The notes under the pieces are model-generated. The model was not told the origin of the DNA and made no database searches. It saw nothing but the letters and a program-made list of their open reading frames with translations. DNA of 60,000 bases from Phoronis australis (Eukaryota > Phoronida > Phoronidae), in NCBI GenBank assembly GCA_002633005.1, contig NMRA01000016.1, positions 654,443 through 714,442 on the forward strand, in the 5' to 3' direction. A program made the position numbers and the translations under genes. Shown here one piece after another: positions 34,401 through 49,400 of this stretch; positions within the stretch are counted from its first letter, which is position 1, and each line of letters begins with the position of its first letter.

Positions 34401-37400
34401 AAACTTGAAAGGTGTATCGCTGGTCTACAAAGGTTGGATACGTCTGTATCTGGACAAGGGAAATTTATCTACAGTGGCTGCAAATTTTAAGAACTGCATG
34501 GCGTCCAAGGCAAACATACCAGGCGTTCTGGCGTTCAACTTTGATCAGACAAAAGCCAAAGTTGAAGGTAAAATCAAAAACTTAAACTTAAGGTGTAAAT
34601 GAGAAACTCGTTAACTTTTTAAAAGATTTCCATCGAAACAAAGGATTTCACGTAACTTGCCATGAAATAACGTATACGTAATGCATTTTAAGTATGACTA
34701 GAAATTAAATGATCGTGTAACCTGGGTATTTTCATCGTTTTCGTGTACACCGTTTGCAGGCAAATGTGACCGCATTGATCTAACATTCGAAAAAGGTTTG
34801 TGGATCCTTCGTCAAAAGGACCAAGAAGCAGTCATCAGGTATCGGTTGCAGAACGTGTTTGGAAAGTGGTATATCGAAGAAGGCGGTCGGGCAGTTCTCC
34901 TTACAGAGTTCCTAGAGAAGAAACAGATCAACACTAGAGGTGTTGTAACTAAGAGCTGCGAGTCCCTGTTATCTGACTGCATTAAAGAGCCACAAGGAAG
35001 TTGCCTGGGTTCAAAGACAGAAAAAGACCCGGGATGTGCCGAGTTCAGGAAAGAAGTATATAAACGAACGACGTCATCGGACGTTAGTAAGTATTGTATT
35101 CCCACTCGACTCCTTAATTCAAAATTAAATAAACTCTAAAATAATTTGAAAATGTGCAAATTGCCAAACTTACTTTGCACCTGCTTTACTACGTCTTGTT
35201 CTACGGCAATCTGTGTGTTTCAGATTGACTGTTTTCCAATTCACCAAAAAACGAAACTTGCAAAAATTCGATACACTTGCATTTTTCACCCAGGTTTAGG
35301 CAAACGCCTCTTTGGGACTCGATTTTGCTACTTCATGCGCTAAGTCTCATCTCTGCACACTACCACGAAGATGCAGTATGATAAGTCGAAGAATTATCAA
35401 ATAAAAACGAAGTGCACGATCTTGGCGAAGCAGATGAACCATTATTTTTTGTAAATCGGAGTTTGCTTTGACTGTGCTCGTCCTTTATCGACGATTTCTT
35501 ACGTTATAGCACATTTTGTGGGGAGAGTGATCTTTGGAAAGTACAACCAAACTCTACGTGACGTGCGCAGCAAGGCGCACAACGACTCTGTGGGACTGTG
35601 TCATCGTGGAGTGACCAAGCAGATGTCCACGTGTAAGCTTGCAGGTGTCTTCCACTTTTCCGTCGTTTCCCTCAAGCACTGGTAAGCGTGACTGTTTGGC
35701 AGACCAATATGTGACTGTAGTTGCGATTGTGACTAATATTTTATCAAAGTTGTGCGAATTTGTATGCACAATAGAGACATGTTTGCTGCTAATGGATAAA
35801 TTTCAAAAATATCAAAAAGAAAGGCCCATTCACAATGAAACTAGATTTAAAGTAACATGACAAAATTAAGTTTAATTACATGTATTAAACATTCAAGGCA
35901 AAATCTAAAAAATGCTGATACAATTTTGTAAATGAGCATTTCGTTTTCATTTTATGCAACTTTGAATTTTCTAGTAAAAATCCTTAAAGACGTATATTTC
36001 CATAGCTCGTCATGCGAACGTGGAACATTTAAAAATAATTCCTAGCAACGTTTTGGAGAACAGTGTGTAATGCTTGGCAGGAGAACGCGTCTCATGAATT
36101 CGGTCAGACATTGCTGAGATATGGCGTTCCTCAAGTCAAAATTGGAATTTTTCTGGCTCGTGCGCATCCTTAAAATATTAAAGAGCTTTGCTAACGCCTG
36201 AGGATGTTGTTTAGCTAATGGCAGACCTGATTTGAAGGTAACAAGGCTTAGACCTCTGTGTCCGGTTGAAATAGTTCCAAATGGGGACTCAACTACAAGT
36301 TCCCCGAAACTACTGCGTATTTTGGGGCTTACGAAACACTGATTGCACTTTCTTATTCTGTTTTAGTGTCATTACTGAGTCAATGTTTGGCTTTAATACT
36401 AATAGACAATGAATTATACGTAGAATTCTCAACATTATTGAAGATAAGTAGGTACCTTTTCATACAACTACCCGAGTTTAAGGACCAGGGACCCGTTCCA
36501 ACAAAACTGACTTAGCTAAGACAAATCTTTAATTTTAGTAAATTTCAAAATAAAAGTTAAATTTGTCTCAAAACCAATTCAAGAAAGAGATCTCAAGTTT
36601 GAATTATGTGTTTGATACAAGTTTTGTCTTAATTTTGAATAACTTGCCGAATGTGTAAGTTTCAAAGTTTGAAGTTAAGACAAATCCTAAACTTTAGTAA
36701 AAAATGAACTTTGAGTCAGTTTCTTGGAACAGGCCCCAAATCTCTACTTTTTCACTGATTAAGACTTCAGTTTTTAGTTGTAATAGTAGAAAACACCATT
36801 TGTCAAAGAGGATATCATGATAAAGATAAGGTGATAGAGAAAATACAACATATGTGAGTAAAGAACACAGAAAATACGCAAAAGATTTTGGAAACTTAAT
36901 TGAGACCCTAGTTGGGACTGTGCCATGCAGCCCGGCATAATGGTGGCCTTCAGGTCCCGAATTACTTTTAAATATCTAACAATGTTTTTAGCCCCATTCA
37001 CATAACAGTAGCCCCATCTTGAAGCAACAAGGCCACACAAAGTGCTATAAGTGGCGTCGACCGATCAGGAGGGGGGAGGAGGGAGGGCGACAAAGGGTTG
37101 GAGACGACAGCGGCGACGACCTGGGTTATCATGAAACTGTCCCTGTAACCGGTCGAGTTCCAGGCTCCCGATTGTTCAGGTCGGCAACTGTGTCCAGCCA
37201 CCAGGTTAGGTCGGAGTTCAATCTTATTTATTTTACAGGAACGGTTCTATTGCCTGTGAGTTCGATTTTCAATACTATGGGCGAGATCGGAAGGACCTCC
37301 AAGGCTGCTTCACGAAAGCGTTCACGACCGGTAAAATGGGAGAGATTGAGTTGAATGTCAAGGAGAAAGCGACCGCGCTCTTTGACAAAATTAAATGTAA

Positions 37401-40400
37401 GTAGCAAGCTTAGAGGTGGAAACAAAATGTACTTAGACCCTTTAACAGTAATAGGTATGTCACCATATTGCCTATCGAAACACACAANGCGGCGACGACC
37501 TGGGTTATCATGAAACTGTCCCTGTAACCGGTCGAGTTCCAGGCTCCCGATTGTTCAAGTCGGCAACTGTGTCCAGCCACCAGGTTAGGTCGGAGTTCAA
37601 TCTTTTTTATTCTACAGGAACGGTTCTATCGCCTGTGAGTTCGATTTTCAATACTATGGGCGAGATCGGAAGGACCTCCAAGGCTGCTTCACGAAAGCGT
37701 TCACGACCGGTAAAATGGGAGAGATTGAGTTGAATGTCAAGGAGAAAGCGACCGCGCTCTTTGACAAAATTAAATGTAAGTAGCAAGCTTAGAGGTGGAA
37801 ACAAAATGTACTTAGACCCTTTAACAGTAATAGGTATGTCACCATATTGCCTATCGAAACACACAATACCCACAAGCACGAGTGTAGGGCAACACATCGC
37901 TGATGTATCTAGCTTAAACGACTGTAGGAATGTATGCCAAGTCAGGAACAACGTTATTTCAAATCTTGAAATTTTCACCTTTCCAGATCAGTACGACAAC
38001 TCAGTACCATGGCCGAACTGCACCCAGACATGTGGCGTTGAACTCATCAACAGAACCCGTCCTTGCGTGGATCAGTTGAATCGTGTATGGAAATACAACT
38101 TTTGCGGTTCCCGTGAACGCGCCATTGAGTTCAGCAGCAGTCGCTGCAGACTCAAACCGTGTCGTTGTACCGCCAACCCTTGTGCCACCAATCCGTCGTT
38201 ATGTACAAGAAAAGTATATCCTGGGAACAAGTGCTTCGTTGACAGTGGTTGTCAGCACCACTGCTCATGTGACAATGCAGCGTACTTCTTTGCAACTCCA
38301 GACGCTAAAGGATGCAAATGTAAGAATGCACCAGACTCTGTAGAAATGATCTCCTGGGTTACCTACGCATAGTTGCTGTTTACCGAACTACGTGATTCAT
38401 GCATTTTTGTAAAGACATTTGGTCTTATGGTTCATTGACGTGGTGTGCCCATCAGGCCAGTGGCCGTGAAGCTGGGTCAGATGAAATGTACCCCTCAGTA
38501 ACTAAGAATATGATGGAAAACTTAGGTAAACCAGTTGCTCAAGAATAAACTGGTTCTGCACCCAAGTAAATGAATCAACTCATGGCTAGAGCTGTTTCGA
38601 AAACAATTTAAAGATGCAGTGATTGGGTGTTAATCATTTCCAACGTGTCTGTACCTAATTGACTTGCCCTAGAATACATAGACAAGGGAAGGAACCGGTT
38701 TTAAGTTAACGCTTGAATTCGTCCCTATGCGTTACTTGCTTTTTGTCTATCGTGTATTGAATTTCCACAACTACACGGTCCATTTTAATCTTCCTTCAAG
38801 ACGAAAACAATGTAAAACGTATCATCTTAGCAACCCAAATTCATGGGAGGACGGTCATTACCTACTTATTGGTTGATCTTTGAATATCAAAATTACACAT
38901 ATTCTCTACATGTACATTCTTATTTTACAGATGAAAATCCTTGCAATATCGACAACGAGTGTTACGACCGTGGAAACAATGTTGCCCGTTTTGGAGTGGA
39001 TGCGACGAGAGGCAAAGACGGATGTAAACGAGTTAAGCCAGGGACGACATATGAATGCATTCCATTACCAGGGTACACATTCGCTGGAGCAGATCGTAGG
39101 GAGCTTGTTGGTAAGTAAATGATAACGAGTTACTGGTCACGGGGGTAATTCCTTAGCTTGCTGTCTTTACTTTCTTTTTGTAACAAGACAGCTGATTTGA
39201 TACAAGCAACCCGACGATGGTCATGAGGACATTGCATTGCAATACCGTTTCTCTGTTTCATATATCACCATCAATCACCTTCGTATTGGACTTTCAATGA
39301 CGTTGGTCAATGCGACGCAAACTGCATTCTGAAAGATCACCGATTCAAATCCATGAAGTGACAACCAAGCGCCAATAATGATACTAATGATAATATAAGC
39401 AACAGTACTGATAAGGAAGTTGACACTATTGATGATAATGATAATGACAAAAATGATTGTCAACAACGTCGAGTATATCACTGAACAGTGCTCATCTACC
39501 AGCCGTTGAGGGACAGAGAAATAGATCACGGAAATATCGTGGCATATGCGATGCAAACAGAGAGAACTTTGAATAACTGAATTGCTTAACTTGTCGCAGA
39601 ATTGCATATTGGTAGAAAATGATACTTGTTAAACCTGAGCTATCTAAAGCATTCGCAATGACACTAAGTAATTTGGTGTGTTTACCTGCTCTTCAGATAT
39701 TGACGAATGCAAACTGGGTACAGATAAATGTGACAAAGATTCCACCACTTGCTCCAATACCGACGGAGGCTATAAGTGTCCATGCAAAGCGGGCTATCAG
39801 CCATACGAAGGCGTCGTAGAAAGTTATGTCGGTAGACGATGTTGCAAAGGTCAGTATTGGCAGAAATCACAACACTTTGATAAGTTTTCAGAACCTAAGC
39901 TTGCCACTAATACTAAAATTACTAAATGTTATTAGCATTACTAATATGTCTCACAGTATTATTAATAATATCAAAATTACCACTAAAAACATTAGAATTC
40001 ACAAATAAAAATACAAATAGTTAACGTTTGCTTATCATGAAAGCGACTACAAAATACGTTCCTTCACAAAAACTTTCGATTTAGATGACTTAGCTTTACG
40101 AAATTGTTTTTTTCAGTCAAACTGAGTATATTTTAGGGACCTTGAAAGATCTGACTGTTCGTTATCATTTGAAACCAGACTCTAAAAGGATTACTTTTGA
40201 CGGCGAGCATAGTATCAATGAATAAATAAAAAGATGGCCATCAGGAACATTACCTTTTGTGCAACACAACAGTTATTTAATCTGGTTTGTTAGATTAGTT
40301 ACCAAAACAAAAAAGGTCCTGACTCAGACTAAAAAGTATTTCCGAGCTTACCAACAAACTCTAGCGCTTTAGTCATTGAGACAGAACTAAAATGTAGTTG

Positions 40401-43400
40401 TTTTGACATCACGTCGCATTCTTGGCTCCGACCATGGCCTTAAGGAATAAGGGACCGTCATCTCTTGGCGAGTTCAGAAACCAAAGTAAGAAACACGTTC
40501 AGCATAGTTCTATAACAGTAACCAATTTCAAATGAATAAAAATTTCGTTGATAGAAGCCTGTATTACACTGTTTTGGATTATGACACAACCTTGTGACCG
40601 GTCTATTTAATCTCCCCTTTAGTATATGTCTTCCCTTCAAAGTTTCTGAGGGACAAATGACAACCTTTTTATGATTTTTTGACCATAAAGAAGGGTCATA
40701 ATTTATCGCACCTCCCCTATAACAAGATCGGACACAACTACAGAAAATTACTTCACAACTGTATTTTGCATCATTTCAGATCGTCTAATAACTCCTTTTG
40801 GAAACGAGGTGGACAGTGGAAGCATATCAAAACTAGATGTGTCTCATCCATTGGCGGGATCACAGTTCGCCAGAGTTAACTTTGCCACTCTCAGCGGAAC
40901 TTTCATATTCCTCCGCCCGGGCGAAATAAAACGGGCAAGGGCAAAACTCGGGGGCACAAAGTCATTCCCAAGACCTTTTGAAAACTTGTGCAAACTCATG
41001 ACGATGTCGAAAGACACAGTTAGTGCAGGCGTGTTCCCATACTGGACAACGGTACGGAAGGGTACACTATACTTCAACGAATATCGTTTTGATAACAAAG
41101 ACCCAAAGAAAGACGAAGTGTTCACTATGGTGTCTGAGACGGTCGATTCTGCGGGATCCTTCGAGCCTAAACACGTAATGATCTACACGTGGGCAGGTCT
41201 CACTGATAGGCAAAGTGCAAAGTCTAACGAGAGGACCATAACCTACCAGCTCTTGCTAGCCACCGACTATGTGAATACTTACAGCTTTGTATTGTATAAG
41301 GACTGTCACATGAATTGGAAGCCCCGAGGTCTGTCTAAGTTGAATCAGTACTTCCAACTTCAATTAGGCTATGGAGTGAACGTCATCGACGGACCTGGAA
41401 GCATGTGTGAAGAGTTTCCCAACGCCTACCTTAATTACACCCAGGACCAAAATGAGGTACTTCTGATGGATAAGCAGATCACGACACCAGGAGGACAACC
41501 GGGGGTCACTGTGTCCAAACTAAGCAACAACGATCCCAAAACATTCCAACACAGTGGATACGAGTGTTTAAAATGGCTGCAAGCGGATGAAAGCAGAACG
41601 TTCGATTTTAATGAAACATCCTGCGATCAAGTACCCACGACCGTTGATCAAGTTGACGAGGCCTACTGGCAGAAAATTAATGACACGAGGCTTAGGGATA
41701 TCACGTGTTACGTGAGAGGTCACAAGAGAGGATGCTACAAGAAGAATGGAAAACTCCTAAGACGGAACTTCAGACAGACGCAGTTCCACAATATTTTACG
41801 GAGAAGAGAGGCTGGTGATGAAGAAGATTTGTTGGCGGCCGAACACTGCTGCTCCTCGTTGAACATAAGATCTTTAGCCAGCTCTCCGTCTCTTTGCAAG
41901 CAGTTCCTGGCAAGACGACCACTTTGCAGCAGCAAAAAGTTTTCAGCGAAACGCCTAGGTTTGTATTAGTATTTATATTCTCTAATACGTGGGCCCCTTG
42001 GAAGGTTGGGAATTTAATAGGCTAAATGAGAAATTGAGCCACTTATTCAAGAGCATTAAGGCTGTTAGTGTTATTTGATGTATTGGAATGATGCCACTGG
42101 CTTCATTCGTATGCCTAACATAATCTCACCTTCTCTACAGCTAACTCTGTTGGTGATCCACATATTGCAACTTCCGATGGATTCGCTTATTCCTTCAACG
42201 GTCACGGTGAATACCTGATGGTAAACCACTCCAAGTTCGTGCTCCAAGGTAGGACTCAAAAGGTCATGAAGAACAACACGGAGAGGTGCGCCACCATTTT
42301 CTCTTCGGTCGTGGCACAGCAGCTCAGCCCTCAGAGTGACGTGGTTGAGTTCAGGATGAACAGCACTGGTGATGGAATTGGTAAGAATGTTATGCAACTC
42401 GATGCGAAGTCGATTCAGCTGTAGCAGTGTATGCAAATATTGTGTGACAAAATCACTGTTATGGAAGTCATAAACATCCAGTCCGCTGTTTCGTCGCCCC
42501 CAAGTCACAGACCGTTGAAAAATAATTCAATGTACTTTCCTCCTTGATTGATTTGATGGGGAGGGTAACTACAACTCCAGATTACTTTGTACACAAGTGT
42601 GAGCACTCGTCTCGCTTTCCTGCTTCTTCTTGCTAAGCCTGTGATTTTCCTTCCTGTGCGAAACTTCTTATGAGGGATAGTAGACGTAATTCTGAAGTGA
42701 GTTTCGAAAATCACATACATGTTAGTGTGTACTTCTGTTGATCATCATTTTTGGCGTAGTGAAGAATTACGTAGCCGTTACCGGCATCACGATATTGTTG
42801 TTATCACTGCCAATGCACTTTTGTAGATGTGTATCGGAACAAGGCTTTGCAGGCATCGGCTGGTCAGGACATTCTAACCGCAGAACTGGAGTGGACGCAG
42901 GTCAAGATAACTAGTCAAGACGAGGCTGGGACGCGGAGTTACCTCATGAAGTTCTCCGATGAGGAAAAGGTCAAAATATCCATCTCGTTTGGCATGATGA
43001 CTGTTGCTTTGGTTACCCCTGGAGCTTGGAGTGGACAGCTGCAAGGCATGCTGGGTAACGCTAATGGTGACCCCAGCGACGACATCGTAAACCCAGATGG
43101 ATCGCCTGTGGTCAATGGAATTAATTCTACGGAAGAAGAGTTGTATACATGGGGCCAAAAATGTAAGTTGGATTGCGAACTATTTGTTAAAGTTTTCAAC
43201 ACCACTGTTTGATAAACGAAATTTCAAAAAGATTTTGTTAAATAAAACAATGGTTTTTGGGAGGAATGTTCAAACGCATGCTTATTCTTACAAGCCCAAG
43301 CATTCATGTACTCACCCGAATTGTTATTTAAATTTGTGTACCCGGCTTATACTAAGGTACACTCTACAGTAAACAAACATGAGAGGGATAAGTAATCGGT

Positions 43401-46400
43401 TAAGTTTTGAAAAGACAAGAAACCTTAAAGAGCAGATTGCATCGCGGAACGAAAAAATTCAGTATTAAGTCACTTTTGTTTTATTTTTGGAAATACTTTT
43501 GTTATACGGTAGCATCCAAGTGGTGCTGCAAGGGCTGGGTACGAACTCCTATTACTGAGAACACAACGGTGTGTAATGGCCACCGAAAACGCTTTGTCGA
43601 ATAGCGTGCTCTTGGACTGACAGCACATGCAATATCATTAGCAATGATGTAGTGTGCTCCTTAAATAACGGAACACTGTTTTCTATAGTCAGTTAGATCG
43701 AAAGCTAGAACGGTGTAACTCGTTGCAATTCTCTTGTGAAGTGTGGGAGAAAGCAAAACATATAACAAAGCAACGTTTGCTGTTTAATTTGTTAAACGAA
43801 ACCATTTCTCCTTAGGGCGAATAACTAGCATGAGTGACTCGATGTTCCAATATGGCGTCAACGAAAACCTAACCACTTTCTACGACTCCGCTTTCCAACC
43901 GTGTTTCTTCAATCCCAACCTTACTCAGATGTTCCCCGACCAGACACTGCGCACGCAGGCACTCGGTGCCTGCAACGGTGGAGCAGAGGATAGTGATCCG
44001 AGCCAGAGGCGAGAGTGTTACTTTGACTTCTTGGCGACCGAGAACGCAGCTGCTAGTGCCAGTACTTCGTCCCAGAAGACTGAGTTGGCCAGCGAGCAAG
44101 AGAAGTTGTGTAAGTTCGTAGCAGTAGAAGACTCCAGTCATTCTTACTAATGAAAATTGTACGACACATTTGAACGCATTGAGTGCCATCGTTAATCGTC
44201 GTTGATAATGCCTCGTCAGTAAAATCAGATGCGTTCATGATGTGCTAAATTATTAGGTAACGCGTACGGTTGTTGAATAACCTCAGTATACTCGTTCACC
44301 ACAACATTTATCTTTCATTGCAGCCAACTACGCACCAAGTATAAACAACACAGAGGAGCTTCAAGTTGTTGTTGGCCAGTCCTACTCCAACCTGGCAACA
44401 GTGCTGGCTACGGACGAGAACGACGGTGACACCGTCACAATCTCGTTAAACAGTGATGTGCCCACTGGAGTAGCTATCGACGCCGCCACCAACGTGTTGT
44501 CATGGACAAGCGTACAGTACACGGCCAACGCCTCCATTATTATCACCGCCACTGACCAGAAGGGAGCAGCGTCATCGTGGGAACCGACAATCAGGCTGTG
44601 CAACTGTCAGGTAAACGCTGTGTCCTTTCTCACAATATGGTGAAGTGAGGACTCCTTTTACGTGTAGCTTAACACGGGAGTACCTCCGTAGATAGCATAT
44701 TAAAGTGGTTTTTAAATTTTTCAAATTTCTCAACAGTAAAAACAACTAAAACAATTTACGAGCTCCAGTTGAGATTTCACTGAACCATCAGGAAAGAGCA
44801 TTTAGTAAAATTCGTACCAAACATGGGCAGAAGCCCAAAGTTCTTTTCGACAAATCATTCTCAAAACTCAAGTTTAACACGGCTGTTTCGATGACACGTT
44901 AACCTTGACATTCTGGACAATGCTATATTTTTGACGTAAAATATATCACTCATAGGATTACGTGACGGCATTGATAGCGACAGATGAATTACATTAGGGA
45001 CCGTTCACAATTAACCTCATTTCCATGGGCTTACAAAAATGTGCGTTTTAATCTTCAGAATGGGGGAACGTGTCGCTTTGAAGAAACCAGTGTGGACACA
45101 TTCTTTGTCGTCCCATGCGCATGTCCAAACGGTTACGAAGGCGACTTTTGTGAATCTGACATCGACGGTTGTGCGGATGCTCCGTGTTACACGGGAGTTA
45201 CATGTACGGACATCAAGGCGACCGAACTGACAGTGAATGGATCACAGTATGAGTGCGGACCATGTCCAACTGGCCTAGTTGGTGACGGCACAACTTGTAC
45301 CCCCAGAAATGAATGCGAAGAAGACCCGACTATATGTAAGTAAAAAGGTTGCATTGGTAACAGGAGCGATACCAGACTTTATGGCATTCATGTAAACGTC
45401 CTAACGCATGGATTGGACGCCGGAGCACACGTTGGACACTTGCGGTTGAAAGTGTCACTTGAAAGCAATCCCATCAGTCACAAGTATTCAGCAGATACGA
45501 GAACAAAGATTTTGTCAAGTCGCGTGGAAAAACTTTGTGTCCACTGAATTCCCAGTGCGCCAATGGATGCGGACATTTCCATTATCCGTGGCTCTGATTC
45601 GTCAATTAGCAATAAACATGCGTTGGATATTGTGTCATGGGCAGTCTGTGTATAAACAGCAAAATAATCATGCTAATTAAGCTATACTGGTGGTGAAAGC
45701 TAACGATCACCTGTTTAGCTTGTGTGCCTTCATGATATCTCACGAATATTTACGTGATCTTGCTATACTACCAAAAATAGTATATTGGAACGCAGTCCAT
45801 TTTCTTTTTAAATTTCTGTTGTTATGATTATCACCAGGCAACCAGATCTGCGTCGACCTTGCCAATGGGTACGAGTGTCAATGTAACGCCGGCTATTCGC
45901 TCATCAGTACCAGCACGTGCGCTGACGTGGATGAGTGTGCCAAGGGAACCCATGATTGCGACACCAACGCCAACTGTGTGAACACCGAGGGTAGCTTCAA
46001 TTGTTCTTGCAAGAGCGGATACACAGGGACAGGTACAGACTTTTGTGAAGTTTCTCAATTTGAAAACGCAAACCTGAATCTGGCTTGCAGCACTATCAAC
46101 TTTTCAGTTAGAGCACTGCGCACTCCATTTTGATCTCTTCCAAGGCCTTACACAAAATCTCGACCTTTTCGGTTGGTCACATACATGGGCAATCAAATAC
46201 GGACTTAGATTATTAATTAATCTGTGTAAACCGCAATGTACTAGAGCATAATAGACACTTTTCTGGAGTTCGTACGGAAAACGTCAAAAATGCTTTCGAG
46301 TACAAAGATTAGACCCTGGACCCAATAGTTTTTAGTTGCACACAGGTATACGAAATACTGAAAAAGTAATTTCAATTTCTACACTAGGCAAACAGGATGC

Positions 46401-49400
46401 TTGTGTAAACGTTGACGAATGCTCTGAGAATCCAAACCTGTGCGGCGCCAACTCGTGGTGCTCAGACAACGAGGGCAGCTATGAGTGTGTATGCGACACG
46501 GGTTATAAGAAGAACTCCGGCGGAGAGTGTGTGGACGTAGACGAGTGTCTTACAGACAACAACTGTAAACAGGTGAGAATCGTCAGTTCGTTGAGGTTTA
46601 CATGCATGAATCCAAGAACACGTTGTGAAAGGCTGGCTTGCCTGACCACTTAGGCAGCGGGGCCTCATGTCTGCAAAGTTTGCTGAAGTGGGTGTGTTGA
46701 TCTTTGGATTCCAACCTTAAAAGACACTCTCTCAAACCCTCTGTAGATTTTTCGATTCCTCAATAAAAAAACAATAGAGCAGATCACCAAATGGCAAAAC
46801 AAATAACGTTGAGATGCAAAAATGAGGGCTGTATCTTAGACACGTGTCTTAAGTGGGCACGTGCAATGAACTTGTGACCAGTCAACTCTGTGAGTCGTGT
46901 CTTCAGCCAATAAATGATCTACCACGACATACTTACGTCTCATAGTCACGTGAGTTTTTGCTGAACATGACATTCCAAAAGATATGCAAGCTTTAATAAT
47001 AAATACAAATAGATAATGGGACAGTGGTGTGGGGTCGGAATCGTGCGAACTAAGTTCCGCAAAACAGAAAAGCCGACACCTAACTTAAGCTTTAACAGGC
47101 CCATTACAACTGACACTGTGGTTTGATTTCACTGCTCACACTCAACAAGTCTATCAGCTAATTTGAGGAACTGAGCAGGTGTTGGTTATGGCAGTTTTCA
47201 CTGAAACTGCTTCCAAAGCACTAGTTATGTAATATTTGCGGGACACTCCAATTCGGCCTCAAAATAATCCTTAGATGTGAAATCAATGCATTTGATGTTC
47301 TTCAATCACTGCAAGTTACCATTGCTTTTGTAGAACTGCGTCAACAAACCAGGGAGTTATAGCTGCGGTTGCGACTTGGGCTTTGTGTTGAATCAAACCG
47401 ATCTCGTCACTTGTGACCCAAGTCAAACGTGCTCGACTGAGCAGCGCAATAAATGCGACGGAGGAAATAGTCGCGCGACATGCGCTGTCGACCCCAACAA
47501 TCCTGGAGGCAATCCTCTGTGCTACTGTCCTGCGGGTTATGCTTTGAACAGCAACACTTTCCTGTGCGAAGGTAGAGCAACATTATAACCAATGTACATG
47601 TTCTCCAAATTGTATACAGGATGATACATGTATGACAACTCAACCTTTAGCGATTCAATCATGTGTTGTTGCTTCATGGTAACGTTTGAAAAATAAACAT
47701 CTCATTATCTTGAAAGTTTCATTTAGACAAAGATTGTGTGGCTTCTCTTTTTCACTAGTATTTTGCCTAGGAATATTCTCACAGCTGTTGTTTGTGACAA
47801 AAGCCATGTCAATTCTTCTTCCAGACATAGATGAATGTGCCACCAACACAGACAAGTGTTCCTCCTCTGCCGTTTGTGTCAATACTGACGGCGACCACCT
47901 GTGTAATTGCCAAAGTGGTTACGAGCACGATGTTGACGATATTTTCAACAGAACATGCGTTGGTGAGTTGACTCTGTAGAGTCTGCTTCTCAAAACAAAT
48001 GCCGAGTGAATTGATGTAGACGAACCTGTATAACCACAGCTGCCCATTTTATCGAAATCTATGTAATGTAGCACGTGCCCTAGCAACGACGCTAATTTGA
48101 CACTTTTTGTATAAGCCTAGCCCCTGCACTTCAAGGAGTATAAAGATTCACATTTCTTCTATTTTTTACATTAATAAGGATCAGAGCACACTCATATCTG
48201 GTGATGCTCTTAAAGTGCTCACACAATTGTACTCAATAGCCTAAGTAAATGTATTAAGCATTTTTTTATGCCTTTACCAGATGTTTGCTCATTAGAAGTT
48301 TTGCTTATTTTGGGGACCTCATTTTTATTTTGAAGCACTTAATCCACTTATTCTCTCCAACTTTATATGATTATGGTATGTTTTCAAGTCCACTTTGAGC
48401 GACTGATTAGACAAAACGTTGCAACAATGCTAACCACAGAATGACAACAGAAAATAGACTCGTGACATACTAAATTCCCAATTCATTTACACACCTCTTC
48501 TTGCCAGACATCGACGAGTGCACGTCAAGCTCATCTCCTCACCAATGTTCTCAACAATGTCAGAACACAGTGGGAAGTTACTCCTGCTCCTGCCCGTCAA
48601 CCTCCACGCTCGCCTCCGACAAACGCTCTTGCACTGGTAGGTATAAGTCAATTTGTTAACTTGTCATTGTTGTTTTTTAAATTTCGGATACTTCATTTCG
48701 GTCTTTGAATATCCCCTACCTTCGTCATGACATTTTGATTTTCATGCTGACAGGCATTGACTCCAACCAGTTGACCTTTCCAAAAATAGAAGAAAGCCAC
48801 GCCTCTTTGGTACCATTAGAACAACTGAAACTAGCAATGAATGGAGTCGTGGAGTTGCGATATTTTTATTGCTATATTTGCACTGTGCTAACCTTCTCGC
48901 AAGTTTTCGCCCTTTGCGCAATTGGAAACGGCACAAACAAAACTTCTGATGTATTCCCTGGATTCTTAGTACCTCGTGTCAACAGCGTTTTTGGATAAGC
49001 TGTTGATTGTTTCTGTAATGACAGTCGACGTCATATCATCGTGCAATCGCACAACGGTTTAGTTCGGTCACTTCAAGACTCTTCTCTAAGCTGAACAATG
49101 TGGAAATGATTATTCTTTGAATTTCGAAGGCCGTGTAGTTCCTAGGCAACTGAATATCGCCATCGTCTGCTCATTTCTAGACATCGACGAATGTAGCGCC
49201 GACTCGACGAACAACTGCGATAAGACCTACGGCATCTGCACTAACTCGGATCCTGGATTCAAATGCTCTTGCAAGGCGGGGTACACGGGAGATGGTGTCA
49301 ACTGTTTCGATCTGGACGAGTGCAACCAACCAGACAGAGGCGGATGTTCACAGGGCTGTAACAACAATGGAGGAAGCTTTCAGTGTTACTGTTACCCTGG

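Larger units (their letters stand above)
41959..45058 (+). other. Introns among the VWD-region exons
   Basis: The introns at 42381-42826, 43163-43815 and 44611-45058 each exceed 300 bp. I see no repeat, RNA gene or further exon in them. Confidence 0.55.

Noticed and set aside
37618-37775. Second copy of the 158-nt exon as a genuine extra exon
   Set aside because: Including both would break the frame and phase chain; the copy abuts an N and is nearly identical over 378 bp including intron.
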